Positions 10,466-23,339 are shown, counted from the stretch's first letter. The stretch: DNA of 64,000 bases from Bidens hawaiensis (GCA_021521415.1 JAIQDT010009136.1:24911-88910); one strand, 5' to 3'. Program-made: numbers and translations. The notes: generated from the sequence alone by a model not told the origin.

Positions 10466-13379
10466 ATGGCTGCTGTTGCCGGTGCTGGAGGTGCTGGAGG
10501 AGATGATGGTGATAACCAGAGGCAATTCTTTCCGGGTCACAACATGTTCATCACCTTAGACCCGGAAATGAGCGGTGTTGAAGACTACCGTGAGATCATT
10601 TCTTTCCTCATACGCTCGAGGATATTTCACGCAATCACGACGACTCTGCCGATATCCTTACCCAATATCGAGGATTTCTGGCAGACGGTGGAGTATGATT
10701 GTCGTGTTGAGCCCCCGGTCATGAGAGCAACAGTCAACAACCAAGAAGTTCAGTTCTCGTCTGAACAGATACGGGTGGCGTTACGCTTTGGAGAGGAGAC
10801 TCGGAATGACCCTACGGAGTTTGTGGCTCCGTTTCGTGATGGAGCATTTCTAAGAATGGACTATTCTGGTCCATTGGGCGATACCCAGAGACGGAAGGGG
10901 TTCCTACTTGATCAGTGGCGCTTCCTCATGCACGTTATGATAGTATGCATGTCTGAGAGGAAGGCGGGCACTGACGGTATGGGTGCGACCATGCAGTCCG
11001 CAATGACTGCACTGACCTATAACAAACGTTATAGCTTCAGTCAGATGGTTTTCTACGAGATTGACAGACACTGGAGGGCGATGGCTCGTGAGTGGTTCAT
11101 AATGTATCCAAGATTCATCCAGATGATCTTGAACCATGTGGCTCCAAATTTGCCACAACGACGCCCGATAAGATACGTGGAGAATGTGAGCAAACGTATC
11201 TTTGCTCAATGCCGTACTTCGAGTGCGAGGAGCAAGCCTGAACGTCGTCCAAGGTATACTCCACTCTTTGGGTTCTTAATAAACCCGGGGTATGTTCCTG
11301 CTGCTGGGGACGAGTTCAGAGATCCTCAACCACGACAGGCGGGAGCACCTCAAGCTGTACCTGCTGCGCCTGTTGTGCCGGCTGAAGAGGATGTAGACCT
11401 TGATGCTGCATTTGGCGGCCAAGGTTTCTTTGACATGGATCGTTTTGATCCACATGAAGAGGTGCAGGTCTCTGCTGCACAGGTGAGTGAAGTGATTGTG
11501 ACTAGAGCAGCTACGACGGTGGCTGACTCAGATCTTGACGAGGTTATGGATGAGGCGAGAAGGATGATGGTGAGTCGAGAGAGAACGTTGGGGAAGAGAA
11601 AGAGGACGGTGGATGATAGTGAGTCAGAGGAAGAAGAGGAGGACATACACAAGTTGTTCAGACGTTCGAGACGTGAAAGGACAGGTGCTGGTATGGGAGC
11701 TGGAGAGACTTCACGTGTTATACGTTTTGCTCCATCCGCACTGTCAGGTATGTCAATCGTTCCTACTTCTGTACAGGTTACAAGCGCCGCAGATGTTCCT
11801 GTGGTGGCTACATCAGCCGTCGGCATCCCATCCACTACACTACAGACGACGACTCCGGAGATTGTGTCGTTACCACCTCCAACGCTTACTCCTTCAGAGG
11901 TGGTGGCACGGTTTGTAGAGTCGACGGTCGTCGCAACTGCAGGGTTGTCGGTCACGATACCACATGCGGTTACGTCCACAACTGCTTCTGAAGTCCCGGT
12001 TGCATTCGAAATCCCTGCTGAGTATACTTCAGATACATCTAATATGAGATTTGATTTCGATGCAACCATCTCAGACTCGGAGAGAATAGCTGCACTTGAG
12101 CGGGTCGTGGCAGAGCAATCAAGGATCAACTTTATCCAGACCCAGGCTATTCAACGCCTTGTAGCAGAAAATCAACTATAGTCGTCCCTCCTGGTTGAGC
12201 ATGGGAGGATTATAGATGCTATGAAGGCGTTCTTAGCATCTCAAGGGGAGACAGGCTGTAGAGGCGACGAGTTAAGGACTAAGAAGAGAAACGACAGAGA
12301 CGATGATCCCAATGCACCGAAAGGTGCAGGTGGTGAGTTGCCAAGAACTACTCAAGCTCTTGGGACTTCCACAGCTCAGGGGGAGTCTTCAGGTGCAGTT
12401 GGTGGTGATGAGGTGGTGATGGTTGATGATGAAGATGATGTGATTGATGCGTTGAGAGAGTTAGATGATGACATGCTAGATGATGATGTGTTTGATGATG
12501 ATGTGCTGCCGTGTGAGGAGATTGAGAAAGATTGGCGCACAGATTGTGATTGAAGATGGGATAGAAGAGGGGGAGATAGTAGAAGAAGACGTTGAACACG
12601 AGATCCCAGATGTTGAGAAAGCCGACATGGGTACTGAGATGGATGAGACTGAGTGGGAGGAGCAGCCTAGGTGGAAGGAAGGCTGTGCTCATTGGTTTAT
12701 TAAGACCAAGAAGCCTGCTGTTCCAGCCATGTTCAAGAAGAGTTATAACATCAAAGGCTATGCTGAGTCGAAGAAGGGAATTATCTGTTGGATATATGAT
12801 GAACAGATAAAGTTGTTTGTGGTGAAGCGTTATGATGGTATTCAATACTTCAAAAGAACCCTGAGATCTCTCAATACGTTGCCGGAATGTGAGGTGAAGG
12901 ATTTGGCCAGGTTGGGCCTGATAAATAGAAGTGACGACAACATGGCAAGAGTGATTGGGAAGATTGTGTGGAAAAAAAGCATAAAAGAGAAGAAGTTTGA
13001 ATTATTAAAGCCACAGAAGGGAAAGCTCGTGGAGGATACAGAAAGGGGAATGAGAGCAGATGGCAAGCCATGGATGGTAATGAAGTACAAACCGATCCGA
13101 TGCATCAAGGAGGTTCCAATGAAGACTATGCCTCAAGATGTGTTGAAGAATCTCAAATGGTGGTATGTTGATTGCCAGACTGCTGAAGCCGTGATGGAAG
13201 ACGAAGACGAACAAGAAGTGCTGAGGGTGTATGATCCGATGCATCTTGTTAACTTATCGAAAGCTGATCTGCAAGTGTTGAATGAAATGAAGATATTCTA
13301 TATTCCTGCTTGGAAGGATGAAGCAAGGAAATATCAGCGAGTAGTCACGGTATGTGTTAGAGAAGGAGTGCATGCGTGA
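10466..13379 (+). pseudogene. copia accessory ORF (env-position), about 970 codons, broken
   Basis: A long sense frame lies where SIRE elements carry an env-like gene. The frame from ATG 10466 is open to TAG 12179-12181, continues in the same frame to 12553, and then shifts (about 12520-12550) into a frame ending at 13379. Residues 1-230 are a globular block (FITLDPEMSGVEDYREIISF, then RRKGFLLDQWRFLMHVMIVC). The middle is Ala/Pro/Thr/Val-rich and acidic, with a basic patch GKRKR. After it come a leucine-rich helix, a strongly acidic Asp-rich stretch and a Lys-rich C-terminal domain (KYKPIRCIKEVPMKTMPQDV). I see no signal peptide, no clear membrane anchor and no glycoprotein-like Cys pattern, so an envelope role is not supported. 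The first block faintly resembles plant transposon-associated capsid-like domains, a weak comparison. Function unknown. Confidence 0.7.
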
Positions 13380-13430
13380 AGATACAGGAATACAAGACAA
13401 GAGCTTAAAGATCAAGATATGAAGCTACTG

Positions 13431-13443
13431 CCAAGGGGGAGTC
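13431..13443 (+). other. Polypurine tract of copia element
   Basis: CCAAGGGGGAGTC lies immediately before the 3' LTR and is the expected plus-strand primer. Confidence 0.85.
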
Positions 13444-13856
13444 TGTTGGTGCATAAATGTCAGTAGTTCATAGTCTAGTGTCTGTAATCGAATCTGTAAT
13501 GTTATTTATGTTTTTGTACAAGCGAAGTTGTCAACAAGTTCGCCTAGGCGAACTTGTTGAACAAGCGAAGTTATGGACAACTTCGCCTGAACATATCAGG
13601 CGAAGTTGTCGTGTATTTATATTGATAGGTTACGGCTGGTTTAGGTTAATGAATCAGTTAGTGAGTTGTTCGTGAGTTCAGTTGTTCAAGTTAGTCGTTT
13701 TGTAACAGTGATATTTACATCACGTGAGTTCGGTTATAATATATAACGTGTTTCGTGTATTCGTGTGTTTGTGTTCTATACTCGTAACGATCTACGCAGG
13801 GATTCCGCACCTGAGTAGACCGCGATATCTCGTGCGATCCGTACAGGGAACCTACA
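13444..13856 (+). repeat. 3' LTR of copia element
   Basis: 413 bp, TGTTGG...CCTACA. It matches the 5' LTR except for six substitutions and a diverged patch around 13672-13700. The target duplication ATTAA follows. Confidence 0.93.
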
Positions 13857-13944
13857 ATTAATATTTACATAGGGTCTTTGTGGTGTTATGAAGTAGGTAC
13901 TCGATTTTGTCCTACCATTTTCGATGTAAACATTTATAAGGTTA

Positions 13945-16900
13945 CTAGGTTATTAACCCGTGTACGACACGGGTGGAAATAAAAAAAATCGTATAACAAA
14001 CACATGTAATTTAAAACCACAACATATGCTATACACAATATTTCTGAAATATATATTTCTTTATAAACTATATATAAGTTAACTATTTTTAAATCAAAAA
14101 GTCTTTTGAAACGACCTTGCCCGTATTAAATTTAGTTATTAGTTTATAAAACTAAACTCCCTAAAAATAGAAAAGTAATTTGTAACAAAACTATTGTAAG
14201 TGAGAAATATATGGTATCACCATTAAATGAAAAGTTTCATATTGTAAGAGCATATATATTAGGCATTTTTTTTTGTTTAAATTTTTAAAGTAACAAAATA
14301 TGACTTTAACATCAATGTTTGACTTATCAATTGGATAGATAATACTTACCTTGGAACTAAATTTATCAACAATTATCTTCAAGTCTCCAACGCATTTGTA
14401 CTTTCCAACCACTACATTGAATCCACATAGCTCGCGTAAATATGTTCGTCTGCGCCAACAGTCGATTATAATAAGAATATAATAAAAATCAGAGGGTCGC
14501 GTATACACTGGTGATGAGTCAAAAATAAATTATGACCCGTATATTTGACTTTCAAAACAAAGAAAAAGAATGTTTGTGAAAAGAATTCGCATTGAGAAAA
14601 TTAATGTTTGGAAAAACATGTCATTAAACATATAACTCAAATTTAGGAGTTAACAAATTTCAAACTTCCGAGATTTGAATTACTAAGTCAACGTAATAAA
14701 TTGTGATTAAAAAAAATTAAGAAAGTCAACTCAAAATTAAAAAACAACAATTAAAATTAAAACGCTAATAAAATGTGATTGTGCTTAATTAATTATCTAA
14801 TATTTATGATCATAATGAGCTACCTTGTTACTCATATAATAATATGATAATTTAATTTTCTAAATTTTAATTATTAAGTCAACATAATATATTTTGAGCA
14901 AGAAAAATAGGGAAACTTATTTCAAAATTTAGAAAAAACAAATCAAATCAAATTAAATTAGAAAATTAATACAACGGAAATTTATTAAATCAAATTATAT
15001 TAAATAGTTAATTAAATTAAAGTATACGCAAAAGAAAAAAAAAGAAACATATATAATTATTGGTTTAATTTCATAAACAAAAGCACGCCAAAACTCAACC
15101 TGCCAAAAATGGCTGGTTGCAATAGTTTTAATTGAACCAATGGCTGTTTCTAATGATCGTTTGAGAAACTTAGTCAAATGATCTTTTGAGAAACTCATAT
15201 GACTCCTGCAAAAAATGATACAATATTTAGATATATGAAATCAAACAAATACGTACATTCTGATGAACAATTCTTTATAACTTTTTCCATTGTTAGCCTC
15301 AAAGTGCACTAAAAATAATTTCATGGTTAGGTTCATCATGTATTACCTAGACAATCCTTCCTGGCTATTTACAAATCCCTTGACGTCACCCTTATAATGA
15401 ATATATATTATTAAAGGGAAAAGGTCAGACACTAATAATATAATTTAAGTTTAAATAATAATATCAAGAGAGAAATAAACAAACGTTTCACCATCAAACC
15501 AAGCAACTAAGAAACACGAAACCATAATCCATTTAAACAAACGTATTCAAATGCTGAATCGAATTCAATTTTTTTTCTAGAATGTGAAAAAACCAAAACC
15601 ACCACTGAACCCTAGAATCAGTTGACCCAAACTCATCTTAACCCATCGTCCACCCTCAACTGACCCTCCCGTTTTGTCAGCCTTACTTTAGACCCATTTG
15701 ATGTAATGTAACTTTGTCATTTCATTATAATCCACCAAAACTAAATAGAAACCTAAGGACTTACAACTTGATTTCGATACCTTATCTTAAAAAAAATATG
15801 CATTGTACCTGGTGAAATCTTTGTTGCTTCCGCTTAACTACTTGCACCAGTTACCGTGGCCTGCAAAATTGGCTTTTACTAATACAAACAAGTATTAAGA
15901 TAATAAAAATGATATGTTACAAACTTGTTGAATAAATTATAAGAGATCAAGACATTAGGTAAATTGACACCCATAATGCATAAAAAATATCTTCAATGAT
16001 GTGAAATTGAATATGCGATGTGAACTTGCAAGTTACATTGTTAGCAAAAAAAAATCCTATATGCCTTCACATATAAACCAACTCAAGTTACAGATTCTGT
16101 TATCCTGCAAAAAATAAAAAATAAAAACTACCTAAGTGGTATGAAGTGTTGAAACCACAGACGTTAGAAAAAAAATACAATTTATATATATATTAAAAGA
16201 AATCAAATTCAATTAATCCAGTAATGTTAGATTCCAAGTTGCAATTTCTTTATATAGATTAAAAATATTCATTTTATATGGAAAAATATCTAACTTGTAA
16301 CAATTTCATAGGGAAGACGCCAATCACAATTAGTCGATTAAACCCTAGACCCTAAATCATTTAAAACCGGCAATCCATTTTAGAGCACTAAATCAAACTT
16401 GTAGAAATATCCAACTTCTCCATATTATAACTCTAAATTATATTAAACCCACTGTGGATTAAACACAAATCGATGAAGATATTGATTATCCAACAATAGA
16501 ATAAATGTATATCGTTTAGATATGATAATACCTGAAATATGGGTGAGATTTCACATCCAATCAAAACAGAAAAAGAATGAATAGATATAACATTAATTGT
16601 AGAAACTCTATGATGATTGAATGGTGGAAGACGACGGAGTGTATTAGACGAAATAGAGAAGAAGTAGTTAAGGTTTTGTGTAAATTAATTTTGAAATTGC
16701 TCTTCCAATTGAAACGGGTGAAGAGAGTTTGTATCACTTTCAACATTGTAATTTTTTTTGGATTTATTATAATAGATAGAAATTCTATGGATGAATGATA
16801 ATTTTGGAAAATAGTCAATTGAACCAATAGAAATGTGTTAATAGTCTAAGTAGATGAGTTCCTAATTAATTGAATTTGTTTTTGAATTATACAATTGGAA

Positions 16901-16997
16901 ATAAATTTTAAAAAGTGGTTGTTATATATGGAAGTAATATGGTTGAACCAATAAGAAGATGTCATGTGTCAATAAACTCTATTGGTTTAATAGCATA
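13945..16997 (-). mobile_element. Helitron-like element 1 (non-autonomous)
   Basis: Read on the minus strand, the 3' end is an 8-bp-arm hairpin of the CCCGTGT...ACACGGG type (13956-13974), then a short AT stretch and CTAG followed by T (13945-13948), the Helitron terminator. The 5' end is marked by TATGCTATTAAACCAATAG near 16980-16997, shared with the two following elements. The body is AT-rich with no long ORF. Several TTTTTTGCAG-like acceptors on the minus strand may be remains of captured exons. An ORF at 14995-15198 is unassigned. Confidence 0.6.
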
Positions 16998-19900
16998 TAG
17001 GTTATTAATCTGTGTACTACACGGGCGAAAGTATAAATATCGTTAATTAAACACAAACACACACATATTTATATTTGAAGAAATGTAACGGATTGTTTTA
17101 CATAAATCGGTCAGAATAATTTTTTTACCATAGTAGAAAAGTTATGTCATGAATTGTGCGATGCATCCTAACCATAAACATGATCAGTTCAAGTGTTCGT
17201 AAAATTAGTTCAAGTGTTCGTAAAATTATTAACGTTTCAAACATAGACCAAGCTAAACTAAAGTAAACATTGAACCAATGTCTCTGACGAAATAAAAGAA
17301 TTGACAAGCCATCATTTTTATGTTTTTGTTATGATCACTCAATAAACTAAAAGAGTAAGAATTCAAATTTGTTTACATGTACGATTTACCAATCATTACT
17401 AAAATTCACCGTTATATATTAGAATACAATACTGAATTGAATATAAAAACGATGTCTATACGTAACAACCCATACCGTAACCTGCAAGAATAAACAAAGC
17501 AAACAAACATTATTTACTTGACAAAATTTTCAAAGTAATTATTTAAAGAGGAAAATTAAAAATGAATAAATGTTACTCCCTAACTACTTATCTTAAAATA
17601 AATATGAATTAAGAATAACAACTTGAATACCTATTTTATGGAAACGTCAAAACCTAATTAAATATAATTAATACAAAATAAATATTTGATTTTGATAAAT
17701 AAGGAAATCGCATTAATTGTTTAGAAAATTGTTTGAATAAAAAATGGTAACAAGTTTGTGTTAAGAATTATAGAAAGGTAAAGAGTCTAATTTTTAAAAA
17801 AATAACTTTTTCTAAAATCATTTTAAGAAAGATCAAACATGCATCTTGAATATAAGCATTTTGAATATAACAATGTAGAGTATGTTTTGCAATTGTTTTA
17901 GTAAACAATAGAAAATGTAAAACTTGAATATTAACCATTAATTTTAGGTTTTGTATCATGAGGTGATGGTTTCTTTTTGAAATTTAAGAATATGAATAAA
18001 TGATAATCCAAAACAAAACAATATGAAAATGAAGTTGACTAATATGTATGAAAAAACATATTAACAGGAAAATTAACGATGTCTATACGTAACAACCCAT
18101 GCCGTAACCTGCAAGAATAAACAAAGCAAACAAACATTATTTACATGACAAAATTTTCAAAGTAATTATTTAAAGAGGAAAAATAAAAGTGAATAAATGT
18201 TACTCCCTAACTACTTATCTTAAAATAAATATGAATTAAGAATAACAACTTGAATACCTATTTTACGGAAACGTCAAAACCTAATTAAATATAATTAATA
18301 CAAAATAAATATTTGATTTTGATAAATAAGGAAATCGCATTAATTGTTTAGAAAATTGTTTGAATAAAAAATGGTAACAAGTTTGTGTTAAGAATTATAG
18401 AAAGGTAAAGAGTCTAATTTTCAAAAAAATAACTATTTCTAAAATCATTTTAAGGAAGGTCAAACATGCATCCTGAAAGTAAGCATTTTGAATATAACAA
18501 TGTAGAGTATGTCATGCAATTGTTTTAGTAAACAATAGAGAATGTAAAACTTGAATATTAACCATTAATTTTAGGTTTTGTATCATGAGGTGATGGTTTC
18601 TTTTTGACATTTAAGAATATGAATAAATGATAATCCAAAACAAAACAATATGAAAATGAAGTTGACTAATATGTATGAAAAAACATATTAACAGCTTCAA
18701 AATGATTCGAAAAGACTTAAATTTAAACAAATTTACATATTCACGTATATAGAAAGTCTATTTTTTTTATAAAAGAAAATATTATATAATTAAAGTTTCA
18801 TTTAAAATATAATTATTGGTCAAAATTAAATGCAAAAACTTAAATTCAAAGAGTTTCGCATAAATAGAAAGTATAACTATTGTTAAATCAATAATTATTG
18901 GTCAACATAATATAATTTATTATTGAAATTAAATTTTAGATATATGAGAATGTTGTAAACCTATTACCTTTATATATGGGCTAGAACTTCCCACTGCAGC
19001 CATAATTACAAGTCCTAAATTATATACGATTGCAAAAATAACTAAAATAAATAACAATGATTAAATGAACTAATAAAATGGTTTTGTTCATAATAATAAA
19101 ACTTACACTGATAAAACTTTATCAACGTTTCATATTATTTTAGTTCTCAGCAAACTATTTAGCTTACTCTGTGTGTATACATTTTCATATTTATAAAATA
19201 ACTAAATTCCATTTTATTGCACATTGAATTTTTACTTTTAAAATTTAATAATAAATAAATTGAATTGTTTTATGAATGTTTGATTTCTCAAGGTCAAACT
19301 ATGTAAATACATCAAAATAGAGCATTTTGTCTAAACATGTTCATTTTGGTCAATACTATCAAAGTATTTTGGTAGAGATTTTGATACTTTTAGCATGGTT
19401 GAGTAAACTTGCACTCAATCATTAATTTTACAAACAATAAACGTGCACTCAGTCATTAATTTCACAAACAATACCAAATAGGAATAAAATTGTACCTTGC
19501 GGGAACGATAGGCTTGCAAAAAACAAATATAATCAACACAAAGAACAGTTTTAACACCCTTGTAAATAAATTCTAAAACCTTAAAATAAAATATTTAGAC
19601 AGAGAACATCAATAAACGAATAAAAATCGAACCTTACCATGATTATCAAACAGTGAATAGAAAGATCGGAATCAAAATCCTGCATGAAACATAATCAACT
19701 GATTAAAGCCGTAAATAAATAAAAAGTTAGATTAACAAACAAAAGAGACAATATTCACAAACCTAATACCCTAGGGGGAACGACTATAGAATCAATTGGA
19801 TTTTGAGCGACCATACTGAAATTAGGGTTAACTTTACTTGAGAGAGATGATTGGTGAGTTATATATATATGCCCTTGAATAATTGAAACTAAATGATCCC

Positions 19901-20243
19901 AATTGATGTGACCATTAAATCATTTGACTACCAAGTAAAATAGTTAGAAAAATAAATAGTGGTCAAACTTCTTTAAATGATATTCTCATAACTATTTCCT
20001 TAAATCAAGATATTTTTAATGATCATAATTTATATATTTAAAACTTTCTGTTTTGGCAATTTAATATTTATTTATTATGGTAATCATAAATTGTATAAAT
20101 TGGTTGTGATTAATTAAAATTTGTTTTTGAATTATTTTATTGGGAAGAAAATCAAAGAGGTAGTTATATATATGGAAGTAATAGGGTTGGAACAATAAGA
20201 AGATAACATGTGTTTATAAAGTCTACTGTTATAAAAGTATAGG
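16998..20243 (-). mobile_element. Helitron-like element 2 (non-autonomous)
   Basis: It abuts element 1. A decayed terminal hairpin, CCCGTGTAGTACACAG (minus strand), lies at about 17009-17024 with the same AT spacer. The 5' end near 20220-20243 reads CTATACTTTTATAACAG, homologous to the 5' ends of elements 1 and 3. About 60 bp inside the ends are also alignable between the three elements. No transposase is seen. It contains the 620-bp tandem duplication. Confidence 0.55.
17448..18694. repeat. 620-bp tandem duplication
   Basis: Copy 1 is 17448-18067 and copy 2 is 18075-18694, in direct orientation with a 7-bp spacer. They differ by only scattered bases (for example ATACCGT versus ATGCCGT near the start), so the duplication is recent compared with the host element. 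Confidence 0.93.
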
Positions 20244-21203
20244 TAGATATAATTCATATAAGGTGTGAAAATAAAAGTTACTAATTTTGTTATATATATA
20301 CAACTCAATTGTTAATTAGCAAATCGTAATTATAAGTCAATGTTTACAATACTAAGTCAATGGGTCAATTGGTCAACAATAGATTTGTAACTCAATTGTT
20401 ATTGTTAAACAATAATAAGTCAATGGATTTGTATTATAATTGTTAAAACTTAATTAATGACCGTAATTAAGTCAGTGGGTCAATGGGTCAATGAGTCAAA
20501 TGAATTAATTATAGTAAAACTTATTGATTGTTAATTAATTCAAATTTGCATTCAAATTTACACCATAATTTGTACAATAATTAATTCAAATTTACAAATT
20601 AATTACATTCAAAGAATATATAATAATTAATTCAATTAATTCAAATTTACAAATTCCGTAATTAAACCATTTCCTTAATCAAATAGGTCATCATTTCCTA
20701 AATTTAACATGAATGATACAAACCTTTACAACTTTATGAATTTGATAAATTTAATTAAATATAATATTTTAAATCGGTAATCTCTCTATATTATATATAT
20801 TATCTGTAATCTCTATATTAAATCCGTAATCTCTTGATGAAATATCAAATAATTATCTAAATTATATATTATATATTATCTAAAAAATTAACAAAGGTGG
20901 TGAATGAAATCAACCAAAAATAATAAAATATTCAAAATAAAATTTTGAATATTTGGGTTTCGAAACTATAGCTACGATTTTAAAATATTACATTAATTAG
21001 AATATTCAAAATGAAAAATTAGACATTAAATGAAAGAGGAAAGATAATACTTTAATAGCATTGATGAATCTTATTTTAATATATTATTGATTTATTTTAT
21101 TAAGTTAAAAATTAGAGAAAGCAATGATATACATGGAAAGTATGAGAATCAACCAATAGGAAGGGGGGATATGGACTTAAAGTCTATTGCTTTAATAGTA
21201 TAG
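20244..21203 (-). mobile_element. Helitron-like element 3 (short, decayed)
   Basis: A third unit in the same orientation. Its 3' hairpin is degenerate (about 20244-20275). Its 5' end on the minus strand reads TATACTATTAAAGCAATAG (21185-21203), close to the canonical 5' end of this family. The body is very AT-rich with no coding sequence. Confidence 0.45.
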
Positions 21204-21762
21204 TTAGATGTTCACCTACATACTTAGCTAAACCTAAAACATAATTGTTACCACTTAATCAAAATCTAAGTCAGTCCAGGGGGGGTCGGTTTATTTACCC
21301 TATACTCGTTTTTATCACTTTTTTCAAATGAGGAAAAAATGAAAAATGCTTGTTTTCACCTTATTCTCTTCTAGATTTTACTAATAGGTTGCGGTTGCTA
21401 TTAGTAGGATTCTACTATATATGTATGTTTGTTTTACGTGTGTTTGATATTTAAATATCGCTGGCCTTTAAATCCTAAGTTGACTTCTTAAGGATGCGTG
21501 TTTGTTCAGTTCGTTGAAATTCAATGAAAATGAATTAAATTACGTTTTTATCCGTTTTATTCGCATAATTTATTGGTTTTAATATGTAAATTAAAAGGAT
21601 AATATGATTGATTGAATAATATAGAGATTCAAATGATTTTACTCGAACTAAAACTAACCATATTTATCGTTCATTCATGTTAGTGAAGAAAGCGAATCAA
21701 ATGAATTGAAATCCCCTTCTACTTGCATTATGAATAACAATAACAAACTTGACCCATTCTTT
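21204..21762. other. Intergenic, nothing recognised
   Basis: AT-rich DNA without an ORF, RNA gene or clear terminal repeats. Confidence 0.5.
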
Positions 21763-22165
21763 AAATAATAACGGGTTTATTTGGACAAACATTTGTAAAT
21801 GAGTTCATTTTAAGCACTTCAAATTAATTAACAGAATAACATGTTAAAAACGGATATATACATTAAACTTGTTAACTTGAAAAGAGTAAAAGGCAAATAA
21901 ATAAAATTCAATACCCCCCATACATCGCCATTTTTTGTATCCGAAGCATATAGGCCGAATAAAATGTATACAAACATTTTTAGCTTTTAATACCGTCAAC
22001 TTATCTCAACTAGGGTTGTTTGAGACAGGACTGTTCACGAACTGAGCCGAACCAAATGCATGCATGCTCATACTCGGTTCGGCTTGATTGAATTTAAAGA
22101 AACGAACGATATTTTTATGCTTGAACTTCGTTTGATTTGAAACAAGCTTTTTCCGAGCTAAGGGG
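21763..22165. repeat. Dispersed direct repeat, copy A
   Basis: About 400 bp that align with 28759-29205 in the same orientation. Shared blocks include the AACGGGTT(T/C)ATTTGGAC start and GAGACAGGACTGTTCACGAA near 22022. The family is unknown. The two copies have diverged noticeably. Confidence 0.8.
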
Positions 22166-22390
22166 ATATTTAGGATTCCTTATTTTACCTCCTTATAACT
22201 TATTTAAGGCATAAGTTATAAGTTACAGAGTTGTAACTTATACCTTATACACTTATAAAGCCTAACATTCTCAAACATCTTATTTATATCATATATAATA
22301 CATGAGACATATGCAAATTAAGACACCATATTTTTAAGTAATTTACAACTTTTAATGCTTAAGGTACACCTTATCTACCATGTAAGATAA
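22166..22390. repeat. MITE-like AT-rich palindromic DNA
   Basis: Stem-forming repeats of ATAAGTTATAAGTTAC and complements such as GTAACTTATACC are seen at 22190-22250, inside a block that begins like a plant hAT MITE (GGGATATTTAGGATTCC). Ends and target duplication are not resolved. Confidence 0.35.
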
Positions 22391-22395
22391 AATTG

Positions 22396-22710
22396 GATGT
22401 GGCACATTGGTATAGCATTCACTTTACTAGTGAGAGATATGAGGTTTAAATCTTACTATCACCAATTTATATGAAAGATATAAGGGATGACCCTGGCTTG
22501 CCAAGGTCAAGTCCTGATCTCTCCCGGTTTTACCGGCTCCTCGTTGTCGTGCCGTTTGGGGGGGCGTGGGGGTCGGGTTTTATCCGGGGAATCCCTCAAT
22601 AGGTGGACCGCTAGGGGCTCCGTCCGTCCAGACTCGTGGCCGGCTCGAGCTACCTTTAGCCAATGGGGGTCGCGTACGGAGTACCCGGTGTTACTTAGTT
22701 GGTCGTTTCA
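22396..22710 (+). repeat. SINE-like block with tRNA-type promoter and GC-rich body
   Basis: 22396-22465 resembles a decayed tRNA head: TGGCACATTGG in the A-box position and AGGTTTAAATC in the B-box position about 35 bases later. A 230-bp GC-rich body follows with a clear compositional jump. No A-tail or target duplication was found, so it may be an old truncated SINE or another repeat. Confidence 0.4.
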
Positions 22711-23339
22711 AAAAATATATAGAATGTAAGATAGGGACAAACTAGTCCATTAGAAAATATGTCTTGAAATAGTTACAACATTGTCCCCTCAACTATACTC
22801 AACTTTTGTAAATTTTGAAAATAATTACTACTTTGTACTTTTATATTTACTCATATGTTCCTTTTTAATTTTAATTGTAAATAACTTCCCATCAACGATT
22901 TTCCAATGGCCATAACTTTTTCATGCGTTGATATTTTTTTATTAAAAATTGCATCATAAAAAAGAGAATTTTATTGTCTTTAATTTAGGTATGGTATTGC
23001 TATAATTTTTCAAATAAAAAAATCAACATATTACGTATGGGTGTTCAGAATTCGGTTTTAACGGGTCCTATTTTATGCCGTGAGCGGTCAGCCAAATCGT
23101 TGGTTCGATTTGTTGTTATTGAGAACCGAAATTGTACTGTTGAAACTTTAAACTGTGAACTTCAATAATAAGTTTACCGCCTGGTCTAGTTTTATATGAC
23201 TAATTTTCGTATAAACCATAAACCAAACCGTTTGCTATGGTTTGAACATTCGAAAACCGGCTGACCAAAAGTAATGATTGATTCAAACGTTTTCAAGGTT
23301 TCAAACAAACCTTAAACATCCACAATTATTACATAATCA
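22711..23339. other. Intergenic, nothing recognised
   Basis: No gene. 23036-23300 contains imperfect inverted copies of a GGTTTGG/CCAAACC type sequence that may be a MITE, with ends unclear. Confidence 0.4.

Larger units (their letters stand above)
1446..13856 (+). mobile_element. Ty1/copia LTR retrotransposon, SIRE/Maximus-like, degenerate
   Basis: A complete structural element of 12.4 kb. It has TG...CA LTRs (1446-1861 and 13444-13856) and a perfect 5-bp target duplication, ATTAA, at 1441-1445 and 13857-13861. The primer site matches initiator Met tRNA, and a purine tract sits next to the 3' LTR. Gene order is gag, protease, integrase, RT, RNase H, which is copia order. A long untranslated region and a large extra ORF then precede the 3' LTR, as in the SIRE/Maximus lineage. 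The LTRs differ at six single bases plus one diverged patch of about 35 bp, so the insertion is not very recent. Coding parts carry several stops and frameshifts, so the copy is not autonomous. Confidence 0.95.

Noticed and set aside
11350..12845. Long minus-strand frames opposite the copia accessory ORF
   Set aside because: They are Ser/Thr/His-rich shadows of the biased sense coding sequence, with no domain, promoter or splice structure.
14995..15198. Minus-strand frame with a faint resemblance to an OB-fold of Helitron replication protein A
   Set aside because: Only a short phrase (AIGSIKTIATSHFW) fits, no flanking domain is present, and the likeness is within chance.
22487..22729. 80-codon frame in the GC-rich block
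   Set aside because: The composition explains the open frame. No family features, and the block looks like a repeat.
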